This document shows, one piece after another, positions 25,139 to 38,200 of a stretch of DNA of 64,000 nt. The stretch is taken from NCBI GenBank assembly GCA_037576195.1, contig CM075102.1, positions 9,982,001 to 10,046,000 on the forward strand, read 5' to 3'. Under the pieces are notes generated by a model. It was not told the DNA's origin, did no database searches, and saw only the letters and a program-made list of their open reading frames with translations. The position numbers were made by a program, and so were the translations under genes. The DNA is from Phytoseiulus persimilis. Taxonomy: Eukaryota; Arthropoda; Arachnida; Mesostigmata; Phytoseiidae. Positions within the stretch are counted from its first letter, which is position 1. Every line of letters starts with the position of its first letter.

Positions 25139-25591
25139 GATTGAAGATAAGATCCCGTTCGCTCGTTCGCGTTGTGATCATAGTCCCACAGAGGATACAA
25201 AGAATCAAGGTCTGAATCAGTGTTCCTCAACCTCGCACCAGCGTCGAACATGGTTTAGAGAAGAGCTCGCCACACTCACCAGAGGACATATTGTAGGAAC
25301 CGAGCAACGCCTGAAGTTACAGACGCAATTTGCCAGCCGCCAACGACTGAAGGAGACTGGTTTCCGAGCGATCTTCCGAGACCGCTCCCATGGGCGCCGA
25401 ATGAGTGTGACTTCGCAATTTGCAAACTTCACCTGGCCTCGCTAATAACCCCCAAAAGGTATGAGGAGTGAGGCCCACCTATATCGCGACGGTTCTCGGC
25501 TCCTGGTCTTCCATCGATATCGCCAGGAAGAATTACTCGTAACGTTAAGAGCCGGCGTTGTCACCTTCGGCGTGACTCTCCGGAGAATATA

Positions 25592-26548
25592 CAGGGTGTG
25601 TCCTCTAAGCTGCAACATTTTCGTGGCCTTTCTGTTTTGGGCTGTATTTCGGTCAAATTTTATCCGATGTGGGAATTTTTTTTTTGATCGAAAGCTCTTG
25701 AAGAGACGCATCTTTTCGCTCCATTATTTTTGATCATCAGATCAGTGTTGAGTTTTCCAGAGGCTGTCGAAGTTTTCCTCAATTCAATCCATGGTCCCTG
25801 AAAGAACTAACCAGGAAATCGCCGATTCTCAACCGATTTCGGAAATTAAAAACCGGAAAGATTCCCCTCGAACCCAGCTACAAAACGCTCGCAAGAACGC
25901 GCGGATCGGTTGCGAACCGGAGGAACGGTATTCAATACGAGATACCCCAAAATTGAGCCTCGATCCGATAACTTTTTTTTTCCACCTCAAAAGTCACTGG
26001 GCGCTCATCTCATGACTTTTGAGGTGGAAAAAAAAAGTTATCGGATTGACTCGGTGACTTCGTTTCCGGGTAGTTTGGCTCAAAACAAGAAACTTTTGCC
26101 ATCAGTGAAATTTCCGAAATCGGCTTCCCTGAGGAGTTACAGGCAGTTCTTTAGTGGAGGGGTCGGCAGGGGGTCCGTGAGGCTCAATTTTGGGGTATCT
26201 CGTATTGAATACCGTTCCTCCGGTTCGCAACCGATCCGCGCGTTCTTGCGAGCGTTTTGTAGCTGGGTTCGAGGGGAATCTTTCCGTTTTTTAATTTCCG
26301 AAATCGGTTGAGAATCGGCGATTTCCTGGTTAGTTCTTTCAGGGACCATGGATTGAATTGAGGAAAACTTCGACAGGCTCTGGAAAACTCAACACTGATC
26401 TGATGATCAAAAATAATGGAGCGAAAAGATGCGTCTCTTCAAGAGCTTTCGATCAAAAAAAAAATTCCCACATCGGATAAAATTTGACCGAAATACAGCC
26501 CAAAACAGAAAGGCCACGAAAATGTTGCAGCTTAGAGGACACACCCTG
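25592..26548. mobile_element. Foldback (snapback) transposable element flanked by TA
   Basis: A 957-bp element begins CAGGGTGTGTCCTCTAAGC and ends with its exact complement. The outer arms, about 370 bases each (25592-25960 and 26180-26548), are nearly perfect inverted copies. A second palindrome sits in the centre (about 25967-26043, GATAACTTTTTTTTTCCACC and its complement), and roughly 137 bases of single-copy sequence (26044-26180) lie to one side of it. Both ends are flanked by TA (25590-25591 and 26549-26550), consistent with a Tc1/mariner-type target duplication. The identical ORFs on the two strands inside it are only a product of the symmetry. No transposase is encoded. Confidence 0.85.
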
Positions 26549-26550
26549 TA

Positions 26551-29500
26551 GTGTGATTCCCCCACTTGTAGCCGGAAAGTATGCGAATGACTTGCTCCTA
26601 GCAGCACCAAATAGCACAAGGTCCAGGTAAAATCATTAGAAACCTCGAAACCAAACTTTCAGAATGGGTCCCGGGCCGGGACTCCCGGCTCGATTGAGAG
26701 AACAGGCGATGTAGGCGTCCGACTAGTATGAATGCGAGGCATCGTGGCAACGAGTGGAAGGGAGCCGAGTTCTGCCTATCCGTGGAGTTTCTCCTCGCGC
26801 TGATGGGAAATCCGGGTCCCCCAGCCGGACATGTCAGGAAATCTCGGATTGTGTCATCCTACTGTGCCGCTTCCTACGCTGCTCCGGTGGGAGCTTTGGA
26901 GACGATGGTTAGGCTCTCAACGCAGTTTCTCGAGAGAACAAAGCCGCTCCGAGGTTTCGAGCGGCTCCCGAAGCAGCGGGCCGCAGGGGCCGCACGTCGG
27001 GGGAGCGAGAGAGACCGGAGGTCACCGGTGAGCGGACCGTCGCTCAACGTCACTGGATGTGCACATCGGTGATGAAAAAGCTCCAAAAGATATATCGAGA
27101 TGGCTGGAAGATCGGGGACGAAATTGTTTCCCTGAACTGAATTGATTTATTGATTCAGTTCTATCTGAGGAAGCTGTGCTGCAACGAGAGCCGCTGGACA
27201 AGATGACGTTTTCCTTGAAAGCAGTTATCTTTGCTCCAAAGTGAAGAAGGACCGAACCATAATCGGAACCAGGGATGTTGAAGAGAGCTGTTCACCTGTC
27301 TCTGGTCTCACAAGAGAATAACGAAGACTCGATCTCGTAGCTCACATTAGAGAGAGACGAGGCTCTGCAATCAGCGAATATGTGCGGCAGGGATTCGTCT
27401 ATAGGCTCTGTCGGAGCATTCACTGCTCACTTCAAGAATGAGCCCGCTAATCAAAACGGAAGTGAACGAATTCCCTGCTCCCGTAAAAGCGTCAACTTCG
27501 TGGACAGATCTTCAAGGATAACTCTGATGCGTTCTTCTTCGGCGACAATCTTTACGGCGCTTATGGCGAGAGGAGGAAGCTTGGAAAAGAGCTCTTCACG
27601 AAGAGACCTACGTTGCCCGGAACCTGCGTTGCAAGAGAACTTCGTTCCGATGGTTCTTGAGTCTCGAACCGCTCCTCGAAACTGCCCGGCGCTTCGTCTC
27701 ACACTCGAGACGGACGTGTGCGCGCGAACGAACGGATCTGGGCTTTTAGGGATCGACCTATGGATCTTTCTCGGACCCCGAGCTCAAGTCCTGACTCCTT
27801 CTTCATGTGAAGAGTTTCGTGAATGACGGAAAACATGCCATTCTGATTGAGCCGTTCGGTAAACGGTTATGATGTAATAGGAACGATGTCACGAAATTAC
27901 GATGTCAAATAGTTGAGATACTCAATTATTCAGAAAGGGTGTGCAGCATCGAGTCAAGAACGTTAAGCTGCTGGAGAATGAGGGCTCGAGTCTCCCTTAA
28001 GAACCTTCGGAGCTTCCATGGCAACGGTATCATTTGCAACTTCTTGGGTCCTGGCCTCGACGTCCCCGACTTCTCCCTCAGCCCTGTCACCGTCTCTCCT
28101 CGCCTGCCGCCGGCTTCCCTGTCGACTTTCTATCCGGGGAGAATAGCAGCCCGCTTGCCTGCCTGCCTCCATTCGACCTCTTTCCCTTCCGGCCATTGCG
28201 CCTGCTTTCTTGGACCCATCTCGGTATTTTGTGGACGAAACCGATTCCCCTGCATGCAGGCACCGCCCGAACTCACTGAATAATAAGTCGCGATTCACCC
28301 CACTGAGAGTGAGAATGAAATGTTCTTGACTTTCTCACTCGTTGAATTCCGCGGGGAGCAAGAACTGCTGGAGTCAACCGCATGAGCTCTGCTGTGGAAA
28401 AGCTTCGAGTCGGAGCTTTCTGCCGATCTAGGGGTCTCCGTTTGAACCACGGAGTTTGCTTGAACTTCGTGTGAAGCGACGGGCCACTGATAGCACTCTG
28501 CCGGATGGACGGAGGTCGCAATGGAGGAGAAAGTAAGGTTCATGCTCGAACACTTTATCAACAGCGGCCGGCTGAGTGTAATCGGGCCTTCAATGATCTT
28601 CCGTTGTTTAGACGAACTGATAGTGTCAAGCTTCCATAGTAGAGAGTGACACCGCGATTGTTCCGGTCAGTTGCCGTTAGACATCTGCTTTACTCATCGG
28701 CCAAGTGAGTGACTAGTTTTGAGTGGCTCTAGCGTAGCTGTTCACTGTTGGAAAACCGGCGTTTCAATCCACCCTGATGGGTCAAGTCTCGATTTACCCG
28801 AGTTCTCCCCGCCGGTCGACGAAACGTGGCCCGTGCGTTTCGGAGACACATTCAGGCGATCCAATAAAGGAATCACAAAAGTATTTCGCTTCAGTCATGG
28901 AAAGTTGGCATTTGCACGAATCATTGAGACGTTGGGGAATACTCAATTTCACCATGCTGAGATCAGGGCTAAACATTAAAGGATGCCCGAGCTCGCGAGT
29001 CGTTTATCCCCCTCCCGGGATCCGCCGTCGGCTCGCTCACAGGCGCGTCTCGAGGCCCCACAGAGGGTTATCCGGAGATCGATAATGGGAATCGTCTCCG
29101 GGAGGCTCTTCAAAGAATTTCAAAAGCCCGAGTCTTGCTGGCCATGCAATGCCGTCAGCCGAAAGGCATGCACTTGGAACGAAGTTATTCGGATTCTTGA
29201 ATACAGCACGAACACACGCGGTGGACATCGTTTCTCTTGGAACGAAGCTGGCCGTTGTGTCCACCTTTGCATGGTTCTCTTGCCCCGGCCTTTCCTCGAA
29301 GATCGCTAGACCTTCCTCTGCTGCTTCGTTGAGAGAGGGCAAAACTTCAGTTGGGAACAGGGCAAGCGCTGCCGCAAGACCCAGATCCAGCAACCTTCCG
29401 AGCTACACAGTCGACCACCGACCATCCAGCGGAAGGGTGTTCTGAAAGGAGTGTTCTGCCTTAGAAGCTTTGGTGCTACCCCGAGTTCCGGACATCGACA

Positions 29501-32283
29501 GAAACTCTACCACTCGACGGAGATAAAGTAAGCCCACCCGTGATTTGTCATACAGGAAGAGTTCGATGCCCGACCGGAAGCGATGCGCAGTCGGGCTCGG
29601 ATATCAGAAGAACTGGCCTACGAGAAATGGGTTTTGATTCCGAAATTCCTCTCCCGTATATTATGTTCGCAAAAAACTTGGCTCACAAGACACAGTGGGG
29701 AAACTCGCATAAAAAGGAAGACCCAGCCGAAGCCCAACCTCATGGAATCTCATGTGAATAAAACTTCTCGCTTAAGAGACCTGAATGTGAATGAGATACC
29801 CCGATAACTGCAAGAAATTCAGGCGTTCGATCCCGCAGGTCAAATATTGATAAATTCGGATCGCTTGAGACGTCGTCCTGTTGAGTGGGCTCCCTAAGCA
29901 GGGTCGCCGGATTTACCGAATCTGGAAGAAGATATCTGAAGCTGACTCCTCGAAGACGCTTGGAAATTTTGATTGGATAGTCAGGATAATCGAATTAGTT
30001 CTGCTCATCCGAGCTGTCCAGTGGTCCTCGCCACAAGAGCGAGCTGCGATTTATCGAGCGTAATCGAATTTAGGGAGAGTGCTGTCCCTAAAAAACTGTT
30101 TACGGTCACCCAAAAATCATAGAATTTCTTGCTCAAACTCCAGAATATTCGATGGCGACAGGCCCCGAGCAAGAGAAAAGCATGTTCCAAGTCCTGAAAC
30201 ACCCCGAACCCCAGAAGTATGCTATCATTTTTCTCCCAGAATTCGCGGCCGGGTCCGCCGCCCCGGGCCGAACCTCCTCACGAACGAAACTGACGTTGAC
30301 ATTCCGATTCTGTGCATACAAAGATCATGAATATTTGTGATACTTATCATCATAGTGAAGGTATGGGACCGCAGTATCCCAGTTATCGGGAAGTTAGAGT
30401 TGGCCATCCGTTGCTGGAGAATAAACCACGGTTTCCGACTTATCCCGCGGGCTCTGAGTTAGTCGACGCCCAACCCTAGGCCGAGAGGTTAAAATCGGAT
30501 ACAAATATCGGTTTCATATGAATTATTGGGGAGGGGGACATGGGGAGAATCGTCGACCGGGTTCTCCTGTGTGCTCGGAAGAGGAACTCTCGGACCTTCT
30601 ATCTATTACCGGAGGGTCGCTAATAAGCGATAGACTGATTCCCACCCGATCGAGATTTTGGTTCCCATGAAAGGACGAATAGGCTATAGAAAGAAGCGCC
30701 GAATCATTCTCGAAGGCTGTTGGCCCCGAGTGCGGCGAAATTCGGAATTATTCATGATGTCGGGGCTTTTCTTCTCCGGAAGTTCCGTTTGGTCCGGGGG
30801 AGCGTCAGACGGTTGACTCACGTCATTGAGATCCCGAGCCGTTTAGATGTTATATTCTCACGCATACGTGTCAGGGAAAGGAGTTCTGTTTGCTCTCACG
30901 CTGCGTGTTTTCCGGGAAGGTTCATGCAGCTGAGGAACTCAGCATAATCCGTGTCGCTTGTCGCCTATTCTGCGATTTCTCGGAAATCTGTTCACCGTCA
31001 CTGCCTGGGCGTGCAGGCTCGCAGAATGGACTGATGACCTCAGATCTGTATGAAATATCCGGCGAGAATAATTAAGCTCCTCCATTCTCTAACAGCTGGA
31101 GACCGCGACAAAAGGCGTTGCTAGATTCAGGAGCGGCGCGAGGAGCTTCACAATAATATGCGCCTCCGTCACCTAATCCTTCGTTGTAAACTTTCCGACG
31201 CGCAAGCCCATAGAGTCGACTTCTCCGCCGATGCCTTTTTCTATTGAGTTCAGTATTCATTTGACCTCAGTCGAAATTCTGGGTTCGAGCTCTCATGGAC
31301 ACCTGGACTCCACATGGATCCGTGTGAACTCGTCTGGATACTTTTCAGTGGCTGCAACGGAGTCGAGACCGGATTTCGAGGCTCGGAATAAGAGACAATT
31401 TTTTTTTCCGATGTCTTCTCAACCGAGGCTGAGCTTATCTGTGTGACAGTTGAAGACCAACGAGTCACTGGAGAGTAATTTGAAAATTATTCTCTTTTCT
31501 CACTGTGATTTTAGAAGCTGTCGCCTAGATGAAGACAGGGATCGCATCTGGAGCCAAGGATTCCTCCCTACCCACAATATTTCATGGCTAACGATACAAC
31601 TGAAATAGGAGAAAACAGGAAGCAGATCGCGGAACCTCGAACGATTGTTGAGGAACAAACTCTGGCCACCATGAAACTATCCTTAGACCAGAGAGTCGAT
31701 AAATCCCTCGTTCGCTCCTTTCCTCTAAACTTTAGAGTCTGAAGTCTTCATCCAAACTCCTCACTTCATCGAAAATCCACACTTGCCAACGTCGACTCAG
31801 CCCGTCGAGGGTCGCTTACTGAACGGTTTGCATCCCTCATCGATACTTGTTCCTGATGGTAATTAGGATGTTTCTAAGCTATCAGAGACGAACAATTTGC
31901 TCGGAGACGGATACATCGTGGACCCCGAAAGGAGAGTCCGACTCCGATTCCCAACCACTCTAGGTGTTGAAAGTTTCCATTCCAAATTTTGTTTTGCGTC
32001 TCTATAAATCGCGTCTGGTGACACAGATGCTCTGAGTTGTTCGGCGTATCCATTCAGGTCATGGGAAAGCTCAACATTAGACCAGAAACCAGGAAGTCTA
32101 TCTGACACAAATTTTGTTCTACATAGTTTCATCTCCTCGTAAGCGTGTTGTTAAATCAAGCAATACAGCCAGGATCAGAGTTTCTGCGTGCTGACTGTAC
32201 CCTCCTCGAATCTTCAGATCTCGCAGTTATCCGCCGAGGAAATCAGATTAGCCATCGGCCGATCCGAACCAACACCAGTGATC
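26551..32283. other. Long stretch without a recognised gene
   Basis: No known domain found. Protein-like but unassigned open frames: minus 29393-29037 (118 codons, preceded by a possible acceptor), minus 27702-27451 (83 codons, charged and helical), and minus 32132-31863 (89 codons from an ATG, only 150 bases from the Ddc start). A GC-rich patch lies at 26930-27030 and a short CCTG-type repeat near 28155. Confidence 0.4.
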
Positions 32284-35200
32284 ATGGACGATGAACAGTT
32301 TCTTCAAGCCGGCAGCTGGATGACTAAATTCTTCGTGGACTACATGAAAAACATACGCCAGCGAGATGTTTTACCCAGTGTCAATCCAGGCTATCTTCGG
32401 GAAAGGTTCGAGTTGCTGAGGTTGTGTCAAATCTCCGGCTTACCCATTCCGACTGAACCCTTCGCTAACACTAGCTTCCCTCCGAGAACAGACTACCAGA
32501 TTCAGCCCCTAATGAGCCTGAAGATTGGAAGACCGTTTTCGAAGACATCGAGGCACACATCATGCCAGGAATAACTCACTGGTAAGGAAACCGGATTTCG
32601 CTTCCACTCCGGAGAGCGTGTTGGTTCTTACCCCCTGCTCGTCCGTAGGCCCTCGCCCAACTTCCACGCGTACTTCTCAACTGGCCAGAGTCCTCCAGCA
32701 GTCCTCGCCGATATCCTCTGCTCTACCATTGCTTGCATTGGATTCACATGGGTGAGTAGCACGAGCCCTTCTTGGGGAGATATACCGAGCCTGGGAAATG
32801 CGCTGAGCTCGGGTTTCCTGCGTTGCATGTTGAGAGAGGAGGCACTCGGAATATTCACGACAGGGTACTTCCGCTCCATCCCGATGGGATCGGAGAGGAC
32901 AACTCATTGTCAGAGCTTGCCCTTTAAAAAAATGGAAGAGCCTTCTTCCTCTGAATGGGAGCATGGGCAGAAATGCGGCCGTCTGCAGCCCGGGCTTCGT
33001 CTCTTGTCGCGAGTATGAATGCTGTCAGACCCAAAGATGACCCCAATGGTCCGATAGAATTTCCGATGGTCGGCAGCGGCACGCGTGTCCGCCAGTGAGG
33101 GTGGAAATCGTTCTTTCGTCGATAAGGAATGACAACGGAGGAGCAGTCAGAGTGAGCTCCGTCATCAACTCTCTCGCTTACATCTGATCAGAATATCAGA
33201 ATGGTAGTCCGCAGCGGTATCAACAGGCGTGGGTGTCGGGACGATCAGTCGCCTCGGAAACTCCCACAATCTCGGATGGGGTTTTCAGGCAACCTCTTGC
33301 CAGTATCAATGCCGGGAACGAAGTTGCTGGTAATATCTCTCCAACTCGAAGAGCGACGCAGTTTTTCCATCCGGTGTATTCGCCCAACAAAAAAAACGTG
33401 CTCAAGTTCAACGATCCTGCATCACATCAACACGTATTCCCTCACACTGATCCGGTCACTCCGGGAAGCTTCCCGAAATACAACGGGAGGCCGGTTCCCT
33501 CAACGATCGAAGCGTCCATTGATACAGATCCGAAGGAGTACTCCCCTTGGCTCATCAACTGTACAAAAGTCAACAGCTGCATGAAAAAGAGCATCTCCGG
33601 ATCGGGAATCAAGCAGAATATTCATCTGCCTTCGTGGTTATTTGAGCGGGTGGCTCTGAGTGAGTCTGCCAGCCTATGGAATGTAGCCTACTCGTACTTC
33701 GACATCTGCTGATTGGGGGAGCATTCCCGACGAGGCTCAGAATCTCATCAGAGCTGCGAAATTCCTCACCCCGGATGGAGGATGTTCCATCATCTGAGAC
33801 ATAATCCTCCTTCACGCTCTCTCCCCACGAAATCAGGAAGATCTGAAGGGGTTTCTTGTGGTTGAACTCTATCATTAGAGTTAATCACATTCTATCTGAG
33901 CAGAGACATGCACTGCTGAAATTCGGTAGAAGCCTCGCTCGGCTGGAGAATTTTCGGAAGACTGGTCCTTTGGAAAACTCACTCGCGGAAACAAGAGGTA
34001 TGCCAGAGTGCTCATCTCTGTTTTCCCTCAGATCGCTAGCCCAGCGTGCACGGAACTGGAAATGGTCACTATGGACTGGTTGGGCAAGATGCTGGAACTG
34101 CCGGAGCAGTTCCTCTTCAGCAGTAAGCTGCTTTCATCGATAGTGCTATGTTCTACAACTGTATGCTCCACCTCAGTTCTCTGACGATCTCTTCGCTCCA
34201 CAGGTGGTCGAGGTGGAGGTGGAGTCATTCAAGGCACTGCTTCCGAGTCCACACACATGGCCTTGCTAGCCGCGAAAGCGAAGTCCGTTGCCAGTTTGCT
34301 TTCGAAAAACCCTCACTGGAAAGCAGCGGAAGTCAGGGATAGACTCGTCGTTTACGCGTCGGAGCAGGTGATTGATGACGGCGTCAATGGAATCTTAAGG
34401 GAATGGAACTCTCGAGACTGGTTCTTCAGCCGTCGAGCTCTCTCTCTTAATTCTTCTTGGATGATGATGTGAGCATCTCGGCTGACTTTCATGGCGTTCT
34501 CTCCTCGCAGGCTCATTCTTCCGTCGAACGAGCTGCTCTGCTGGCCAGCGTACGGTGCCACTTGGTATCGGTGAACAAGCACACATTGGGAATGGAGGAA
34601 GCCACCCTGGAAAAAGTGAGCTCTTGGCCTGTGTGCAGCTTGATCTCTTGCGCACTAGCGATCTCCGGTCCAGTAGTTTTCTTCGCCGTGCTCTCCGCTT
34701 CTGATGGCGGCTGCGATCAGAGGGCTCGAGAAAAACTTGGAGACTTTCTTTCACAGGTGATTGCTGAAGACCGCCAACTGGGTTTCATCCCGATGGCCGT
34801 TGTGGTGACTCTAGGCACGACGAACACGTGCGCCTATGACGAGTTGGACCGCATTGGGCCGCTGTGTAAGACTCTCGACGAAGATTTGTGGAGTTCTTGG
34901 CCTAGATTCGCTTCCCATGCAAAGAAGGGAACGGAGAGCGGAAGAGCGGAGGAGGAAAACTTCGGATCGGAAGGGGGATTCCGCGGAAGAGCTCCGCTGT
35001 CAATTAGAGAGGCTACGGATAGTTCTTAACTTCATACCACGGAATTCTTCGTGTTGCTCTGGAGATTATTGGGAGGTACCAGACGGGGGCTTGCCGCTTG
35101 TCCTGCCTAGGGGCAGACTGCCCTGGATCGGTCAGACCTTGGAGCCTGGACAGTCCGTGGAAGCGCTGTTGGAGTTCAGACAGAGCTCTCGCACCGTGAC

Positions 35201-38200
35201 TTTGACTGACTCCGATTCAGTGCTAGCAGCCATTTTACACAAACTGCCTCAGCCCAGAGAGTCTAGGCAAGAATGATCGAGATCTACATGGATCCTATAG
35301 GCGTTCAGTGGGGCACTCAAAGTCCCGCTGAGGCTGTTGAATCTGAATTATCGACTTGACCGAACGAACAATAGGGGTTCGTTGTTAAGCAGCGCTATTC
35401 AAGCGAGTTCGCTGCCGACTCGAGCTGGTTGGACGCCTAGGAAATATCATGCGGGGAAAATCGGGTGGAAAGACAATGCACGAAGGAGGCGCATCGTCTG
35501 GAAGGGAGCTAAATTCGCCAAATAATCGGGAAATAACAAATGTCCACGAGCCACGAGATCCCGCCTCGCCCTCGTGGCCCTTGCAAACATCCATACAGTT
35601 CGAGCAAGATCGGGATGGAGGATTCAACCCGAGCCGCGCATACAGGGAATGTTATAAAGATTCCTGGTGTTGGAGGTGGACTTGCGGTGTGGTGGTCTGG
35701 TTGTATTTAGAAACTTCCGTTTCCGCGATCGAAGGGCGCCTCACGGAATTCGCTGTGGTCGAAAACATCATTATAACTCCCAAAACTCCGCCCATGTAGT
35801 TTTGCGTCGATTGGAAAGCTCTCTATGCGGCTCGAAATCGGTGCTCCTTGGATCACGGTCCCTGACGAGTCGCCAACCGATGAAATCATCAAAGTTCCCA
35901 GAACGATTGAAATGTTCAAACAATTTGCATGGAGCTATTATTAGAGAGCAACGAAGATCTCACGGTTTGGTTTCAGGTGAGAAAGAAAATCTATGGCTCC
36001 ACATTGATGCGGCGTACGCTGGCTCATCCTTCGTGTGTCCGGAGTTTCGTCCGAGACTGAACGGCGTAGAGTTCGCGAGCTCGTTCAATTTCAATCCCCA
36101 CAAATGGATGCTTGTCAACTTCGATTGCTCCACTCTATGGTGAGCCGTATGAATTGGACTGTCAAAATTTTGAACTGAGATGCAATGAGAAGTCTGACGG
36201 GTTCCTCTCGTATCATGGACCCGCGAGAAGGCCACGCGGACAGCTTCGTGCGATACAGGGAGAAGCCACTGCCGGTTCCCCACCTTGAACTGGAAAATTA
36301 CCAAGAGATGCCCCATGATTGGATTTTGCGCTGGAGTTTATCAGACGAAATCCGAGGACCTCTGGAACCATTCTCGAACCGTGTGCTGCGAAGGAGTGAG
36401 TTTGTTTCGAGCGAGTAAGAGTCCCGTCCTTGTTTCCAGGATACAACACCGAGAAGATTTGGAGAATGCCTTCAAGGTCGATCCTCTCTATTTGAAGCAT
36501 CCATACCAAGGAGGAGAAATGCCTGACTTCAGGGTCTGTCTGGCCTAAGGAGCTCGTCGTTCAAGATCGTTGAAACCGAATCGTACTCTCAGGCCCCCTT
36601 TTACAGTTTTCGCAGCTCTGAAGTGCCCTTTGAACGATTTCAGCACTGGCATGTTCCTCTTGGACGACGATTCCGCTCGCTCAAGTTATGGTTTGTTCTC
36701 CGCATGTACGGTGTCAAGGTAAATGGTTGAACAGTGAGCTTGAACTGTAAGACATTGTTCTCTCAAGCTCGGGTTTGCGAATGACGATTTCCCTTCGTGT
36801 CATTGCCAGGGAATCCAAGAATATGTGCGCAAGTGCGTGGCTCTGGCCAAGGAATTTGAGGACCTCCTGCTTCAGGACGATAGGTTCGAAATCGTTTTTC
36901 CGACTACATTGGGGCTGGTTTGTTTCCGCTACAAGGTTCGTGCTAACCCACAAATGCTCTGCATGGAGCAGACTCTTGAATTTCTTGAGCGAAACTCAAT
37001 CGCTCACTCAGCAGGTCGACTCGAGATCACTTCAAGGCTGCGATTTTATTCGGTATCCTCTTTTCACATATCCTGCAGCGACCGTCCTCCTTTTGAGCTA
37101 ACTCTGAGGAAATCGGCTCACGTGGGCTCATTCACTCATTCCTTGATCAGGACATTCACTCATGACTGCCGTTCGTGTTCTCACTTTTCAAAGGCCGGAT
37201 GGTTTTCTGTAGTTCGTGGGCGTCTGCCGGCTCGATTCTCTTGTAGTACTTCTCTCTCGTGTCCACGATTTGGAAACCGAACTTCTTGTAGAACTCAATG
37301 GCACTATTATTGTTCACCTGGACATGGCTGAAAGGATGATAAACCGCTCGTAAGCACTCTCGAAATCGTTCGCACAGAATGGCTCGAACAGAGACGACAC
37401 TGAGCGGGAGAAAAGCGAACTGATAAGCGATTGCCTGGACGCCCCAGGAAGCGAGATATCGACTGCTTCGGAAAAGCTCGAAACCACTCACAGATAAATC
37501 GAGTCGAAGTCCCCGTCGTTTTCGACATATTGCAAGACATGCTTCAACATGACTGAGCCGATCCCGAGTCTCCGATAAGGCGCTAAGCACCCGAGCGTCA
37601 TGATATAAAGTTTCCTCTGATTCCCCACCGTATCGATGCGGCAGCAGACTGCTCCGACTACAATATCATTGCAATACGCCAGTTTGGCCAACTCTCCCTT
37701 CTGGAAAACCATGGGTAAATTATGAATTCTGGCCTGCGAGTGAACAATATCAGTTAGCACAAAATTCTCCACCCCATCCACAACTCACCTCTAGGACATT
37801 TTGATAGAATTTATCATTGTAGATGACAGGGAAAACAACGGAATTGACGCATTTCAATTGAAGGAAATTGTGACGAGTCACAGCACCGAGCTCGATGCGG
37901 TGGAGGCTGAAAGGTAGAACGAAGTCCAATTAGTTGTATCGGGCAACAGGCTCGGGTCATCGACGGCAAAGAAGTTTCTGACTGCACAAAGGCGCCATCG
38001 CAAGGCCGATCACCCGGCACCAGTATCTCTGGAACTCCGCTATGACGTACGAAATTCGAAAGCCAATGCCGACTGTCACGCCGTTGGAGATCACGGTGCG
38101 CGAAAACGATGGCTTCGAATGCCGAAGAAATGTTCGGGGCTCAGACTTGAGGTATTGGACAGGGAAATGTTACGGGCAGGTGATACTCACGGATGTTTCG

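Larger units (their letters stand above)
19653..25591. other. Long stretch without a recognised gene
   Basis: Apart from the small hAT-type element at 20070-20149 nothing here is assigned. Open frames exist (plus 22829-23287, 152 codons from an ATG; plus 24812-25138, 108 codons with a hydrophobic start; minus 20917-20057, 286 codons that read through the hAT element) but none shows a known domain. A short CCTG-type microsatellite lies near 21866-21888. Confidence 0.4.

Noticed and set aside
25791..26349. Matching ORFs on both strands around 25.8-26.6 kb
   Set aside because: They are mirror images created by the inverted arms of the foldback element, not genes.
30080..30140. Segment resembling part of the hAT-type element at 20.1 kb
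   Set aside because: Similarity is limited to about 25 bases and has no matching ends or duplication.
36825..37331. 168-codon plus frame continuing from Ddc exon 11
   Set aside because: It reads into intron 11 and across the antisense NAA50 3' exon; the true Ddc C-terminus was found at 39408-39792.
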